From positions 1 through 17,677 of the forward strand of contig CALEFO010000181.1 in NCBI GenBank assembly GCA_937877165.1: a stretch of DNA of 17,677 nt. Direction: 5' to 3'. Within the stretch, counting starts at the first letter, position 1. The number at the start of each line of letters is the position of its first letter. The notes beneath the pieces are model-generated. The model searched no databases. It saw nothing but the letters and a program-made list of their open reading frames with translations, and had not been told where the DNA came from. Positions 7,776-14,811 of this stretch are shown here, one piece after another. Origin of the DNA: an uncultured Lachnospiraceae bacterium (GTDB lineage: Bacteria; Bacillota; Clostridia; Lachnospirales; Lachnospiraceae). Position numbers and translations under genes: made by a program.

Positions 7776-7852
7776 CGGCTCCCGGTGAATTCCCATTCGG
7801 GGATTCCTTCTATATTTGTTACTGACCATGATCACAAGCAAAGGAGACTGTT

Positions 7853-8104
7853 ATGATCTATAAAACAACCGGCACCTGCTCTACCCAGATTGAACTCGAT
7901 ATTGATGCCGACCACATCATCCGCAAGGTGGCCTTTACCGGCGGCTGCAACGGCAACCTGAAGGGCATCAGCCGCCTCGTAGAGGGCAGAAAAGCCGAAG
8001 AAGTTGCGGATCTTCTCGCCGGTACCACCTGCGGCTTCAAGAACACCTCATGTCCCGATCAGCTTTCCCATGCCATTCTGGCGGCACTTGCAGAAATGAA
8101 ATAA
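7853..8104 (+). CDS. TSCPD-domain protein, TIGR03905-like, four conserved Cys
   Basis: 83 aa, no assigned function. It carries the sequence that names the TSCPD domain (TSCPDQL, 66-72), a module also found at the C-terminus of some class II (B12-dependent) ribonucleotide reductases. It resembles the stand-alone four-cysteine family annotated as TIGR03905. Cysteines are at 9 (GTCS), 32 (GGCNGNL), 60 (TTCGF) and 67 (TSCPD), suggesting metal or Fe-S binding, which is inference only. No signal peptide or membrane segment. Start: ATG with AAAGGAGA 5 nt upstream. It lies 35 bp before murG on the same strand and is probably co-transcribed with it, though no functional link to cell-wall synthesis is known to me. 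Confidence 0.88.
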   Translation: MIYKTTGTCSTQIELDIDADHIIRKVAFTGGCNGNLKGISRLVEGRKAEEVADLLAGTTCGFKNTSCPDQLSHAILAALAEMK

Positions 8105-8139
8105 ACGGAATCAAGAAGTAAATTGAGGTGAATTCATTC

Positions 8140-9213
8140 ATGAGTAAGAAAATCGTACTGACCGGAGGCGGGACCGCAGGCCACTGCACCCCCAATCTGG
8201 CCCTGATTCCTTATCTGAGAGAAGCCGGATACGAAATAGCCTACATCGGATCCATCGGCGGAATTGAGCGAAAGCTCGTCGCCGACTATAACATTCCCTA
8301 TGTCGCCATTGAGACAGGGAAGCTCCGCCGCTATTTTGACCCGAAGAATTTCTCCGATCCGTTCCGCGTAATCCGCGGCTATCAGGAGGCACACAGGTTT
8401 CTGAAGGAGTTCGCACCGAACGTAGTCTTTTCCAAGGGCGGCTATGTGGGCGTGCCGGTTGTGCATGCCGCGCACTCCCTGCACATTCCGTGCATCATTC
8501 ATGAATCCGACATGACGCCGGGGCTTGCCAACAAGCTGTGCACGCCGTTTGCGTCCAAGGTCTGCTGCAACTTTCCGGAGACACTGAAGGATCTTCCGGA
8601 TTCCAAGGCCGTTTTGACCGGAACTCCGATTCGCGACGAGCTTTTCCAGGGCGACCGCAGTCGCGGTCTTTCGCTGTGCGGCTTTGAAGAGGGAAAACCA
8701 GTGCTGATGGTCATCGGCGGCTCTCTTGGCGCATCGTCCGTCAACAAGACGGTCCGCGACAATCTGGATGCACTTCTTGAGAAATTCCAGATTGTTCACC
8801 TGTGCGGCAAGGACAAGATGGACAATCTTCTCCTCACCCGTCCCGGCTACCGCCAGTTTGAGTATGTCAAGGAAGACCTGAAGGATCTCTATGCCATGGC
8901 AGATATCGTTCTCTCCCGTGCGGGAGCCAACGCCATCTGTGAGCTGCTCGCACTGAAAAAGCCCAATCTCCTGGTTCCGCTTCCCACCGGCCGCGGTGAT
9001 CAGAAGCTCAACGCTGCCTCCTTCGAGGCACAGGGTTACAGCATCGTGGTACAGGACGATGATCTCCCGGATGTCCTCCTGGAGAAGATTCAAGAGCTCT
9101 ATGACAACCGTGCGCAGTACATTGCTGCCATGGAGAAGAGTTCCCAGACCAATTCGAACCGCATCATTCTGAATCTCATTGAAGAGGTGGCTCTTCCGGA
9201 GTCTTCAGACTGA
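8140..9213 (+). CDS. murG: MurG, UDP-GlcNAc:lipid I N-acetylglucosaminyltransferase
   Basis: 357 aa. Adds GlcNAc from UDP-GlcNAc to lipid I to form lipid II at the inner face of the membrane, the last cytoplasmic step of peptidoglycan synthesis. A GT28 family member with the glycine-rich N-terminal GGGTAGH (9-15), a second glycine-rich loop GGSLGASS (193-200), the UDP-GlcNAc site SRAGANAICELLALKKP (259-275), and QKLNAA (288-293). ATG at 8140 has GAGGTG 9 nt upstream; the GTG at 8128 lies within that ribosome site and is not the start. Unlike the common arrangement it is not in a mraY-murD-ftsW (dcw) cluster here. Its 3' end overlaps ptsI by 38 bp in convergent orientation. Confidence 0.95.
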   Translation: MSKKIVLTGGGTAGHCTPNLALIPYLREAGYEIAYIGSIGGIERKLVADYNIPYVAIETGKLRRYFDPKNFSDPFRVIRGYQEAHRFLKEFAPNVVFSKGGYVGVPVVHAAHSLHIPCIIHESDMTPGLANKLCTPFASKVCCNFPETLKDLPDSKAVLTGTPIRDELFQGDRSRGLSLCGFEEGKPVLMVIGGSLGASSVNKTVRDNLDALLEKFQIVHLCGKDKMDNLLLTRPGYRQFEYVKEDLKDLYAMADIVLSRAGANAICELLALKKPNLLVPLPTGRGDQKLNAASFEAQGYSIVVQDDDLPDVLLEKIQELYDNRAQYIAAMEKSSQTNSNRIILNLIEEVALPESSD

Positions 9214-10837
9214 TTTCTCTGATTTTCTTCCTCAGCGGAAGAATCGAGGAAGGATTCACCGAAAGCTCATCCACGCCCATTTTAAGAAGTATCTCCGTCA
9301 TCTGCGGATCAGATCCCATCTCTCCGCAGATGCCTGCGCGGATGCCGTGCCGGTGCGCCGCTTCCACTGCCATACGGATTTCCTTCAGGACCGCCGGATG
9401 GCGCGGGTTGAAGAAATCTCCGAGGTTCTGATTCTGCCGGTCCGCCGCACAGGTGTACTGCGTCAGATCATTCGTTCCAATAGAGAAAAAATCTGCTTCC
9501 GCAGCCAGCTCCTCTGCGCAGAGCGCTGCTGCCGGTGTCTCCACGATCATTCCCAGCGGAACTCTTTCTGCTACGGAAATTCCTTCCTGTTCCAGCTCCC
9601 TCCGACATTCCTCCAGAAGCTTTCTGCATTCTCTCAGTTCCCACACCGACGTAATCATCGGGATCATAATCTCCAGATTTCCGTACACAGAAGCGCGGAG
9701 CAGAGCCCGAAGCTGCCGCCGGAAAAAGTCCCTTCGCTTTAGGCAGATCCGGACCGCCCGGAATCCCAGCGCCGGATTTTCCTCCGGAGCCAGATTCATA
9801 TAGGGTGCCTTCTTGTCCGCCCCGATGTCACAGGTCCGGATCACAACCCTTCCAGGCGCGAATTCCTCCAATACTTTCTGGTACGCCTGAAACTGATCTT
9901 CCTCGGAAGGTTCCTTGAACGCATTGAGGTACAAAAACTCCGAACGGAACAGGCCGATTGTCTCAGCCCCGTTTTCTTTTGCCTTTTCCACATCGGATAA
10001 AACCGCGATATTGGCTCCCAGCAGGATTCTTTTTCCGTCTCTTGTCACTGTCGGTTTGTTTCTCAGTTCAAGAAGAGCCGTCTGTTCCCGCTCACTTTCC
10101 TGCCTGCGCTTTTCCATGGAGTCCAGAAATTTCTTCGGAGGATCCAGATAGACCTTTCCTGCAAAACCGTCCAGAACCGCCATTTTCCCTTCCCAGTCCG
10201 CAGACACTTCTTCACACTGCACAAGTGCCGGAAGGTTCATGGACCTTGCCAGAATGGCCGTATGAGAGTTGACACTTCCCTCCCGGGTAATCATTCCTGC
10301 AAGAGCGGTGCGGTCCAAACGCACGGTGTCCGAAGGCGTAAAATCATCCCCGACAAGAATCATCTGTTCCCCGCTTCTCTCCGGTTTCAGCCCGGTTTCT
10401 TTGCCATCCCGGGAGAGACTCTCCAGAAGTGAATTCCGAATGTCCAGGATATCCGTCTCTCTTGCCTGAAAATACGGATCCTCCATCTCATGGAACTGTC
10501 TTCCGATTTCATCCAGACTCCGTCTCACGGCATTCTCTGCCGTAAGCTTCTCTTCCTCTATTCTTCTGCGGATCTTTGAAAGGAGCGTTGCATCCTCCAA
10601 AATTGCCGCGTACAGGCGAAAAATTTCTGCATACCTCTCGCCCGCCGCCTCCGCAGCCTTCTTATACAGTTCCCGCTGCTGGCTCTGTACCAGCTCCCTT
10701 GCCTCTTCAAAGCGTTTCAGCTCCTGCAGTGGCTCTCCATGGAGCCTTTCGCCTGCACCATAGTTTTTTCTTCCGCAGTACCGTATCCTGCCGATGGCTA
10801 TTCCTTCCAGTATACTGATGCCGCTTCCCGTCTGCAT
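9176..10837 (-). CDS. ptsI: PTS enzyme I (phosphoenolpyruvate-protein phosphotransferase)
   Basis: 553 aa, slightly short of the usual ~570. Transfers phosphate from PEP to HPr, the first step of PTS sugar uptake. The N-terminal HPr-binding helices come first, then the phosphohistidine domain with NSHTAILARSMNLPA (H192). The C-terminal PEP barrel has GLFRSEFLY (295-303), RTCDIGADK (334-342), IGTNDLTQYT (453-462) and the catalytic GICGEMGSD (C504). All key residues for activity are present, but the His loop reads REGSVNSHTAI instead of the common GGRTSHTAI. Start: ATG at 10837 with AGGAG upstream. No ptsH (HPr) gene adjoins it, unlike the usual ptsHI pair. The last 38 bp overlap the end of murG. 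The short C-terminal tail after the conserved domain (SLKTPEEPPLQ) is encoded in the overlap region. Confidence 0.95.
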   Translation of the reverse strand: MQTGSGISILEGIAIGRIRYCGRKNYGAGERLHGEPLQELKRFEEARELVQSQQRELYKKAAEAAGERYAEIFRLYAAILEDATLLSKIRRRIEEEKLTAENAVRRSLDEIGRQFHEMEDPYFQARETDILDIRNSLLESLSRDGKETGLKPERSGEQMILVGDDFTPSDTVRLDRTALAGMITREGSVNSHTAILARSMNLPALVQCEEVSADWEGKMAVLDGFAGKVYLDPPKKFLDSMEKRRQESEREQTALLELRNKPTVTRDGKRILLGANIAVLSDVEKAKENGAETIGLFRSEFLYLNAFKEPSEEDQFQAYQKVLEEFAPGRVVIRTCDIGADKKAPYMNLAPEENPALGFRAVRICLKRRDFFRRQLRALLRASVYGNLEIMIPMITSVWELRECRKLLEECRRELEQEGISVAERVPLGMIVETPAAALCAEELAAEADFFSIGTNDLTQYTCAADRQNQNLGDFFNPRHPAVLKEIRMAVEAAHRHGIRAGICGEMGSDPQMTEILLKMGVDELSVNPSSILPLRKKIREISLKTPEEPPLQ

Positions 10838-10982
10838 GCTTTCTTCTCCTGATCCTTCTGCAAATTGTCCGGCTGTGCCACGCTCCCTTTTTCTCCATGT
10901 GGTCCGGCAGCCCGGCGGTCAGCATGTCTGTCATGCTCCTGCCTTTTCTGAAGGATTCCCTGGCACAGAATGTTCGAATACA

Positions 10983-11009
10983 ATTATCATATCGTATAAA
11001 CAGGCACAA
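10983..11009 (-). promoter_or_regulatory. Weak candidate promoter of ptsI
   Basis: Just after the fba terminator, the minus strand has TTGTGC (11009-11004) and GATAAT (10988-10983) with a short 15-bp spacer; TATGAT overlaps the -10. The ptsI leader would be about 140 nt. It contains a small AGCATG/CATGCT hairpin (10921-10937). Confidence 0.3.
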
Positions 11010-11012
11010 GAA

Positions 11013-11043
11013 AAAGATCTGCAGCTTTTTGCTGCAGATCTTT
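11013..11043 (-). terminator. Rho-independent terminator of fba
   Basis: A perfect 13-bp stem (AAAGATCTGCAGC and its complement) with a 5-nt loop ends on the minus strand in a run of five T (CTTTTTCTTG). It lies 53 bp beyond the fba stop and separates fba from ptsI. Confidence 0.9.
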
Positions 11044-11096
11044 CAGAATCATTCTGTCTGAAGTTCCGAAATCCCGGAATCCTTCTTCCGAAGAGC

Positions 11097-12035
11097 TCAG
11101 ATCTTGTTGTCAGAGCCAAGTACATCCTTAATCTTGTGCTCAACGATAGCCTTGACATTTGCGCGGCCATCGCCAAGATACTGACGGGGATCGAAATGAT
11201 CCGGATGCTCTACAAAGTGCTTGCGGATGCCTGCAGTCATGCCAAGACGAAGGTCAGAGTCGATGTTGATCTTGCAGACTGCACGCTTTGCAGCCTCACG
11301 AAGCTGATCCTCCGGTACACCGATTGCATCAACCAGCTTGCCGCCGTTCTCGTTGATGATCTTGACGTATTCCTGAGGAACCGAAGAGGAACCGTGGAGA
11401 ACGATCGGGAATCCGGGAAGTCTCTTAGCGACCTCATCCAGGATGTCCAGACGAAGCTGCGGCTTGGTGCCGGGCTTGAACTTATATGCACCGTGGGAGG
11501 TTCCGATTGCAATTGCAAGGGAATCCACGCCGGTCTTCTCAACGAACTCTTCCACTTCTTCCGGATGAGTATAAAAGGCCTTGTCTGCCTCTACCGATAC
11601 CGCATCTTCCTGTCCAGCCAGAGTCCCCAGCTCCGCCTCAACAACAACACCGCGCTCATGTGCATACTCGGCAACCTTCTTGGAAACCTCGATGTTCTCC
11701 TGGAACGGATGTCCGGAATAGTCGATCATAACGGAAGTAAATCCATTATCAATGCAGTCCTTGCAGGTCTCAAAATCAGCGCCATGATCCAGATGAAGTA
11801 CGATCGGAACCTCCGGATGAAGCTCTGCAGCGGCCTCCACCAGCTTGACAAGATATACGGAATTCGCATACTTCCTCGCCCCCTGGGAAGCCTGCAGAAT
11901 CACAGGGCTCTTCAGCTCAGCAGCTGCGTCCGTGATTCCCTGAACGATTTCCATGTTGTTGATGTTGAAAGCTCCGATTGCGTAGCCGCCGTCATAAGCC
12001 TTCTTGAACAGTTCCGTACTAGTAACGATAGGCAT
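11097..12035 (-). CDS. fba: Class II fructose-1,6-bisphosphate aldolase
   Basis: 312 aa. Zinc-dependent aldolase that cleaves fructose-1,6-bisphosphate to DHAP and glyceraldehyde-3-phosphate. Features are GAFNINNMEI near the N-terminus, LHLDHGAD with catalytic D83 and zinc ligand H84, VVEAELG (131-137), H181 in IGTSHGAYK, H214 in VLHGSSSV, and NIDSDLR near the C-terminus. Length and motifs fit the FbaA/GatY-like class of Firmicutes; tagatose-bisphosphate specificity cannot be excluded from motifs alone, but the gene's isolation with its own promoter favours the glycolytic role. Start: ATG at 12035 with AAAGGTGG upstream; the GTG at 12047 precedes that site. Monocistronic, with promoter at 12104-12132 and terminator at 11013-11043. 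Confidence 0.95.
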   Translation of the reverse strand: MPIVTSTELFKKAYDGGYAIGAFNINNMEIVQGITDAAAELKSPVILQASQGARKYANSVYLVKLVEAAAELHPEVPIVLHLDHGADFETCKDCIDNGFTSVMIDYSGHPFQENIEVSKKVAEYAHERGVVVEAELGTLAGQEDAVSVEADKAFYTHPEEVEEFVEKTGVDSLAIAIGTSHGAYKFKPGTKPQLRLDILDEVAKRLPGFPIVLHGSSSVPQEYVKIINENGGKLVDAIGVPEDQLREAAKRAVCKINIDSDLRLGMTAGIRKHFVEHPDHFDPRQYLGDGRANVKAIVEHKIKDVLGSDNKI

Positions 12036-12071
12036 ATCCAATACCACCTTTCCCTAAAATAGAAACCTTGA

Positions 12072-12086
12072 TTGATAAAAAATCAA
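12072..12086. promoter_or_regulatory. Palindrome in the fba 5' UTR, possible operator
   Basis: TTGAT-AAAAA-ATCAA is a perfect inverted repeat with a 5-bp spacer. It sits about 10-25 bp downstream of the predicted fba transcription start, a position typical of a repressor road-block site. It matches no operator consensus I recognise. Confidence 0.35.
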
Positions 12087-12103
12087 CAATGTTACTGACT
12101 GCA

Positions 12104-12132
12104 ATTATAGCGCACATGCCAGGAAATGGAAA
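12104..12132 (-). promoter_or_regulatory. SigA-type promoter of fba
   Basis: A perfect TATAAT (12109-12104, minus strand) is preceded, 17 bp upstream, by TTTCCA (12132-12127), which matches four of six -35 positions. Predicted start is near 12097, with a leader of about 60 nt before the ATG at 12035. Confidence 0.68.
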
Positions 12133-12167
12133 CAGAAAATGCCTGAAAAGAATATTTACGGGCAAGC

Positions 12168-12200
12168 AAAAGCGACGGTGCTTGGGGGGCCGTCGCTTTT
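12168..12200 (-). terminator. Hairpin terminator downstream of ftsH
   Basis: An 11-bp perfect stem (AAAAGCGACGG with its complement) and 11-nt loop ends on the minus strand in CTTTTGCTTG. It is about 145 bp after the ftsH stop. It would end the hup-ftsH transcript, or a short RNA starting in between, before the fba promoter. Confidence 0.75.
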
Positions 12201-12262
12201 GAGAAGATAAAACTTCTTATGGGGTATAGCAAAAACTTATAATGTATTGGGGGGTTACAAGT

Positions 12263-12290
12263 AGTATAGTAGCAGTTCCCCTCTTTTCCA
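12263..12290 (-). promoter_or_regulatory. Possible promoter in the ftsH-fba gap
   Basis: Minus strand TGGAAA (12290-12285), 16 bp, TATACT (12268-12263). Transcription from here would give an RNA of roughly 90 nt ending at the hairpin 12168-12200, with no credible open frame. Weak evidence; otherwise the stretch 12201-12345 is AT-rich and holds no gene I can see. Confidence 0.25.
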
Positions 12291-12345
12291 GCAATCCACT
12301 GATTACACGAATTTTACAAATTCAGATGTCTGTTTTTGTGCAGAA

Positions 12346-14220
12346 TCACAATGAAGTCTGACGATTTTCTTCGCTTTCAGCCTTTACGCCTGAATGAAAC
12401 AGAGCGTCGAACTCTTCACCAGTGATTTTCTCTTTCTCCATCAGGAGCTTTGCACTGGCATGAAGCACATCCTCATGTGCGAGAATGATTGCCTTGGCAT
12501 CCGCATAGCAGCGGTCAATGATGGTCTTGACCTCCTTGTCAATCTCCCCCGCCATATACTCGCTGTTGCGGGAGCTGTGTCCAAGATCGTAGCCAAGGAA
12601 GACGTCCTCTTCCTCCTGCTGATAATTGATGGCACCGATACTGGCACTCATGCCATACTTCGTCACCATGCTTCTCGCTGTTGCCGTTGCCTTCTGAATA
12701 TCATTGGAAGCCCCGGTTGTGATATCATCCAGGATCAGTTCTTCAGCGATTCGTCCGCCGAAGTCCACCATGATCTCATGCAGCATCTGTCCTCTTGTCG
12801 CGAACATCTCATCCCGGGACGGAAGAGGCATCGTATAGCCGGCAGCTCCAACTCCGGTCGGAATAACCGAAACGGTATAAACCGGTCCGACATCCTCCAG
12901 CTCGTGGAACAGAATTGCATGTCCGCTCTCGTGATATGCCGTGATTCGCTTTTCCTTATCGGAGATCACGCGGCTCTTTTTCTCCGCACCGATTCCTACC
13001 TTGATGAATGCTGCACGAATATCTGCCTGATCAATGTATCTGCGTCCCTCTCTCGCCGCGCGGATGGCCGCCTCATTGAGAAGATTCTCCAGATCCGCAC
13101 CGGAAAAGCCCGCCGTGGTCTGCGCAATCTCCTTCAGATTGACATCATCGCCGAGCGGCTTCTTTCTCGCATGAACCGCCAGAATCTCTTCCCGTCCCTT
13201 CACATCAGGGCGAGAAACGGTGATCTTTCGGTCAAACCGCCCCGGGCGCAGAATCGCGGGATCCAGGATATCCGCGCGGTTAGTCGCCGCCATCACAATA
13301 ATCCCCTCGTTGACTCCGAATCCGTCCATCTCGACGAGAAGCTGGTTCAACGTCTGTTCTCTTTCATCGTGACCGCCGCCGACACCGGTTCCACGGCGTC
13401 TTGCCACTGCGTCAATCTCATCAATAAAAACAATGCAGGGGCAGTTCTTCTTCGCTTCCTCGAACATGTCACGGACACGGCTTGCGCCGACGCCTACGAA
13501 CATCTCCACAAAATCCGATCCGGAAATAGAATAGAACGGAACACCGGCCTCTCCCGCAACGGCCTTTGCCAGAAGCGTCTTGCCGGTTCCAGGCGCGCCT
13601 TCCAGAAGAACTCCCTTCGGAATCCGGGCTCCCAAAGACGTATACTTGGCCGGATCCTTCAGAAAATCCACAATTTCCTCCAGATCCTCCTTCTCCTCCT
13701 CCAGGCCCGCCACATCCTGGAAGGTCACCCGGTCCTTCTCCCCAGCCAGCTGTGCGCGGCTCTTCCCGAAATTCATCATCCGGGCATTGGCCCCGCCGCC
13801 ACCCATCTGCTGGGCGCTCATCAGATAGAAGAACAAAAGACATACGGCTGCGACGAGCAGCATCGGAAGAACGCTTGTCATAAACCAGCTCTCCCGGGGA
13901 ACGTCATCCACCACCGGCTCCACGCCGTTTGCCCGGGTCAGCTCTTCTGTCTTCGTAATGTCTGTCGCATAGAGAGTCCGCACCGCTCCGCCCGACAGCG
14001 TGACAATGGCGGATCCCGTCGGTGTCTCCTGATTCGGGACAATCTCCACGGATGCGACATTTCCGGACGCAAGATCCCTCTCATAGGAGGCCTGTGTATA
14101 CGGATTCTGCGGCTGACCGTAGGTTCCCTTCACAAACTGAATCAGAATAAAAACCATCATGATCGCCACGATGCCGATCACCATGCGGTTTCCTGTATTT
14201 CTGTTTTCGTTGTTATCCAA
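12346..14220 (-). CDS. ftsH: ATP-dependent zinc metalloprotease FtsH
   Basis: 624 aa. Membrane-anchored hexameric AAA+ protease that degrades membrane and short-lived regulatory proteins. Two membrane segments (about 13-30 and 112-134) flank an extracytoplasmic domain. The AAA domain has Walker A GAPGTGKT (208-215), pore motif FVGV (241-244), Walker B IVFIDEID (263-270) and the second region of homology (~313-331, arginine fingers R325 and R328). The protease has HESGH (H430, E431, H434) with D507 as the probable third zinc ligand. The start is a TTG at 14220 with GAAAGG about 7 nt upstream; an ATG at residue 13 (14184) is possible but would start right at the first membrane segment. It is the last gene of the hup-ftsH run, 54 bp after hpt, with a GC hairpin between them. 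The tail after ~605 is short and acidic. Confidence 0.96.
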   Translation of the reverse strand: MDNNENRNTGNRMVIGIVAIMMVFILIQFVKGTYGQPQNPYTQASYERDLASGNVASVEIVPNQETPTGSAIVTLSGGAVRTLYATDITKTEELTRANGVEPVVDDVPRESWFMTSVLPMLLVAAVCLLFFYLMSAQQMGGGGANARMMNFGKSRAQLAGEKDRVTFQDVAGLEEEKEDLEEIVDFLKDPAKYTSLGARIPKGVLLEGAPGTGKTLLAKAVAGEAGVPFYSISGSDFVEMFVGVGASRVRDMFEEAKKNCPCIVFIDEIDAVARRRGTGVGGGHDEREQTLNQLLVEMDGFGVNEGIIVMAATNRADILDPAILRPGRFDRKITVSRPDVKGREEILAVHARKKPLGDDVNLKEIAQTTAGFSGADLENLLNEAAIRAAREGRRYIDQADIRAAFIKVGIGAEKKSRVISDKEKRITAYHESGHAILFHELEDVGPVYTVSVIPTGVGAAGYTMPLPSRDEMFATRGQMLHEIMVDFGGRIAEELILDDITTGASNDIQKATATARSMVTKYGMSASIGAINYQQEEEDVFLGYDLGHSSRNSEYMAGEIDKEVKTIIDRCYADAKAIILAHEDVLHASAKLLMEKEKITGEEFDALFHSGVKAESEENRQTSL

Positions 14221-14235
14221 ACTATGCCTTTCTCA

Positions 14236-14252
14236 CCGCAGCAGAGCTGCGG
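14236..14252 (-). promoter_or_regulatory. Hairpin between hpt and ftsH
   Basis: CCGCAGC (14236-14242) and GCTGCGG (14246-14252) form a perfect 7-bp GC-rich stem with a 3-nt loop. It lies directly before the ftsH ribosome site and has no T-run, so it is not a terminator. Together with the TTG start it may set ftsH translation or protect processed mRNA. Confidence 0.45.
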
Positions 14253-14274
14253 CCACACTCTCTTCTGTATTGTA

Positions 14275-14796
14275 TCAAAGCTCCACTACGCCGATGTAGG
14301 GAAGATTCCGGTACTCCTGGTCATAATCCATTCCATAACCGACAACAAATTTGTCCGGAATGGTGAAGCCGGAATAATCCGCCTTCAGATCCACCACGCG
14401 GCGCTCCGGCTTGTCCAGCAGCGTGCAGTAGCGGATACTCTTTGCTCCCTTCTTCTTCAGGAAGTCCCCGAGGAAAGCGAGCGTGCGTCCAGAGTCCACA
14501 ATGTCCTCGACGATAATGACATCCAGATCCTCAATCGACTCGTCCAGGTCCTTGCGGATCCGGACTGTTCCGGTGGATTCCGTTGCTCCGCCATAGCTGG
14601 ATACCTGCATGAAATCAATGGATACCGGAACCGTAATGCGCTTTGCCAGCTCGCACATGAAGAAGCTTGCGCCCTTCAGGATGCCGACCATGCGGATCTT
14701 TCGACCCTCATAATCCTTCGAGATCTGGGCCGCAAGCTCACGGACTCTCTTGTCGATCTCTTCCTCCGGAATCAGTACAGTAATCTTCTCAGCCAT
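14275..14796 (-). CDS. hpt: Hypoxanthine (guanine) phosphoribosyltransferase
   Basis: 173 aa. Salvages hypoxanthine and/or guanine to IMP/GMP using PRPP. Shows VGILKGASFFMCEL (37-50), the SSYGGATESTG flexible loop (66-76), the PRPP-binding signature VIIVEDIVDSGRTL (93-106), and LLDKPERR. The base-binding C-terminal region (PDKFVVGYGMDYDQEYRNLPYIG, split here as PDKFVVGYGMDYD then QEYRNLPYIG) is intact. Start ATG at 14796 with GAGGTAGG a few nt upstream. It begins 15 bp after tilS and is followed by ftsH, the same order as in B. subtilis (tilS-hprT-ftsH), which supports the call and an operon. Confidence 0.96.
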   Translation of the reverse strand: MAEKITVLIPEEEIDKRVRELAAQISKDYEGRKIRMVGILKGASFFMCELAKRITVPVSIDFMQVSSYGGATESTGTVRIRKDLDESIEDLDVIIVEDIVDSGRTLAFLGDFLKKKGAKSIRYCTLLDKPERRVVDLKADYSGFTIPDKFVVGYGMDYDQEYRNLPYIGVVEL

Positions 14797-14811
14797 TTCC
14801 TACCTCTTTTC

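Noticed and set aside
7567..7852. A known riboswitch or T-box in the pgi leader or the pgi/TSCPD gap
   Set aside because: No T-box motif, specifier loop, or recognisable riboswitch core could be found by eye.
10798..10983. Short minus-strand frame upstream of ptsI as a possible HPr gene
   Set aside because: It has a TTG start, no HPr signature around a phosphorylated His, and overlaps the ptsI start.
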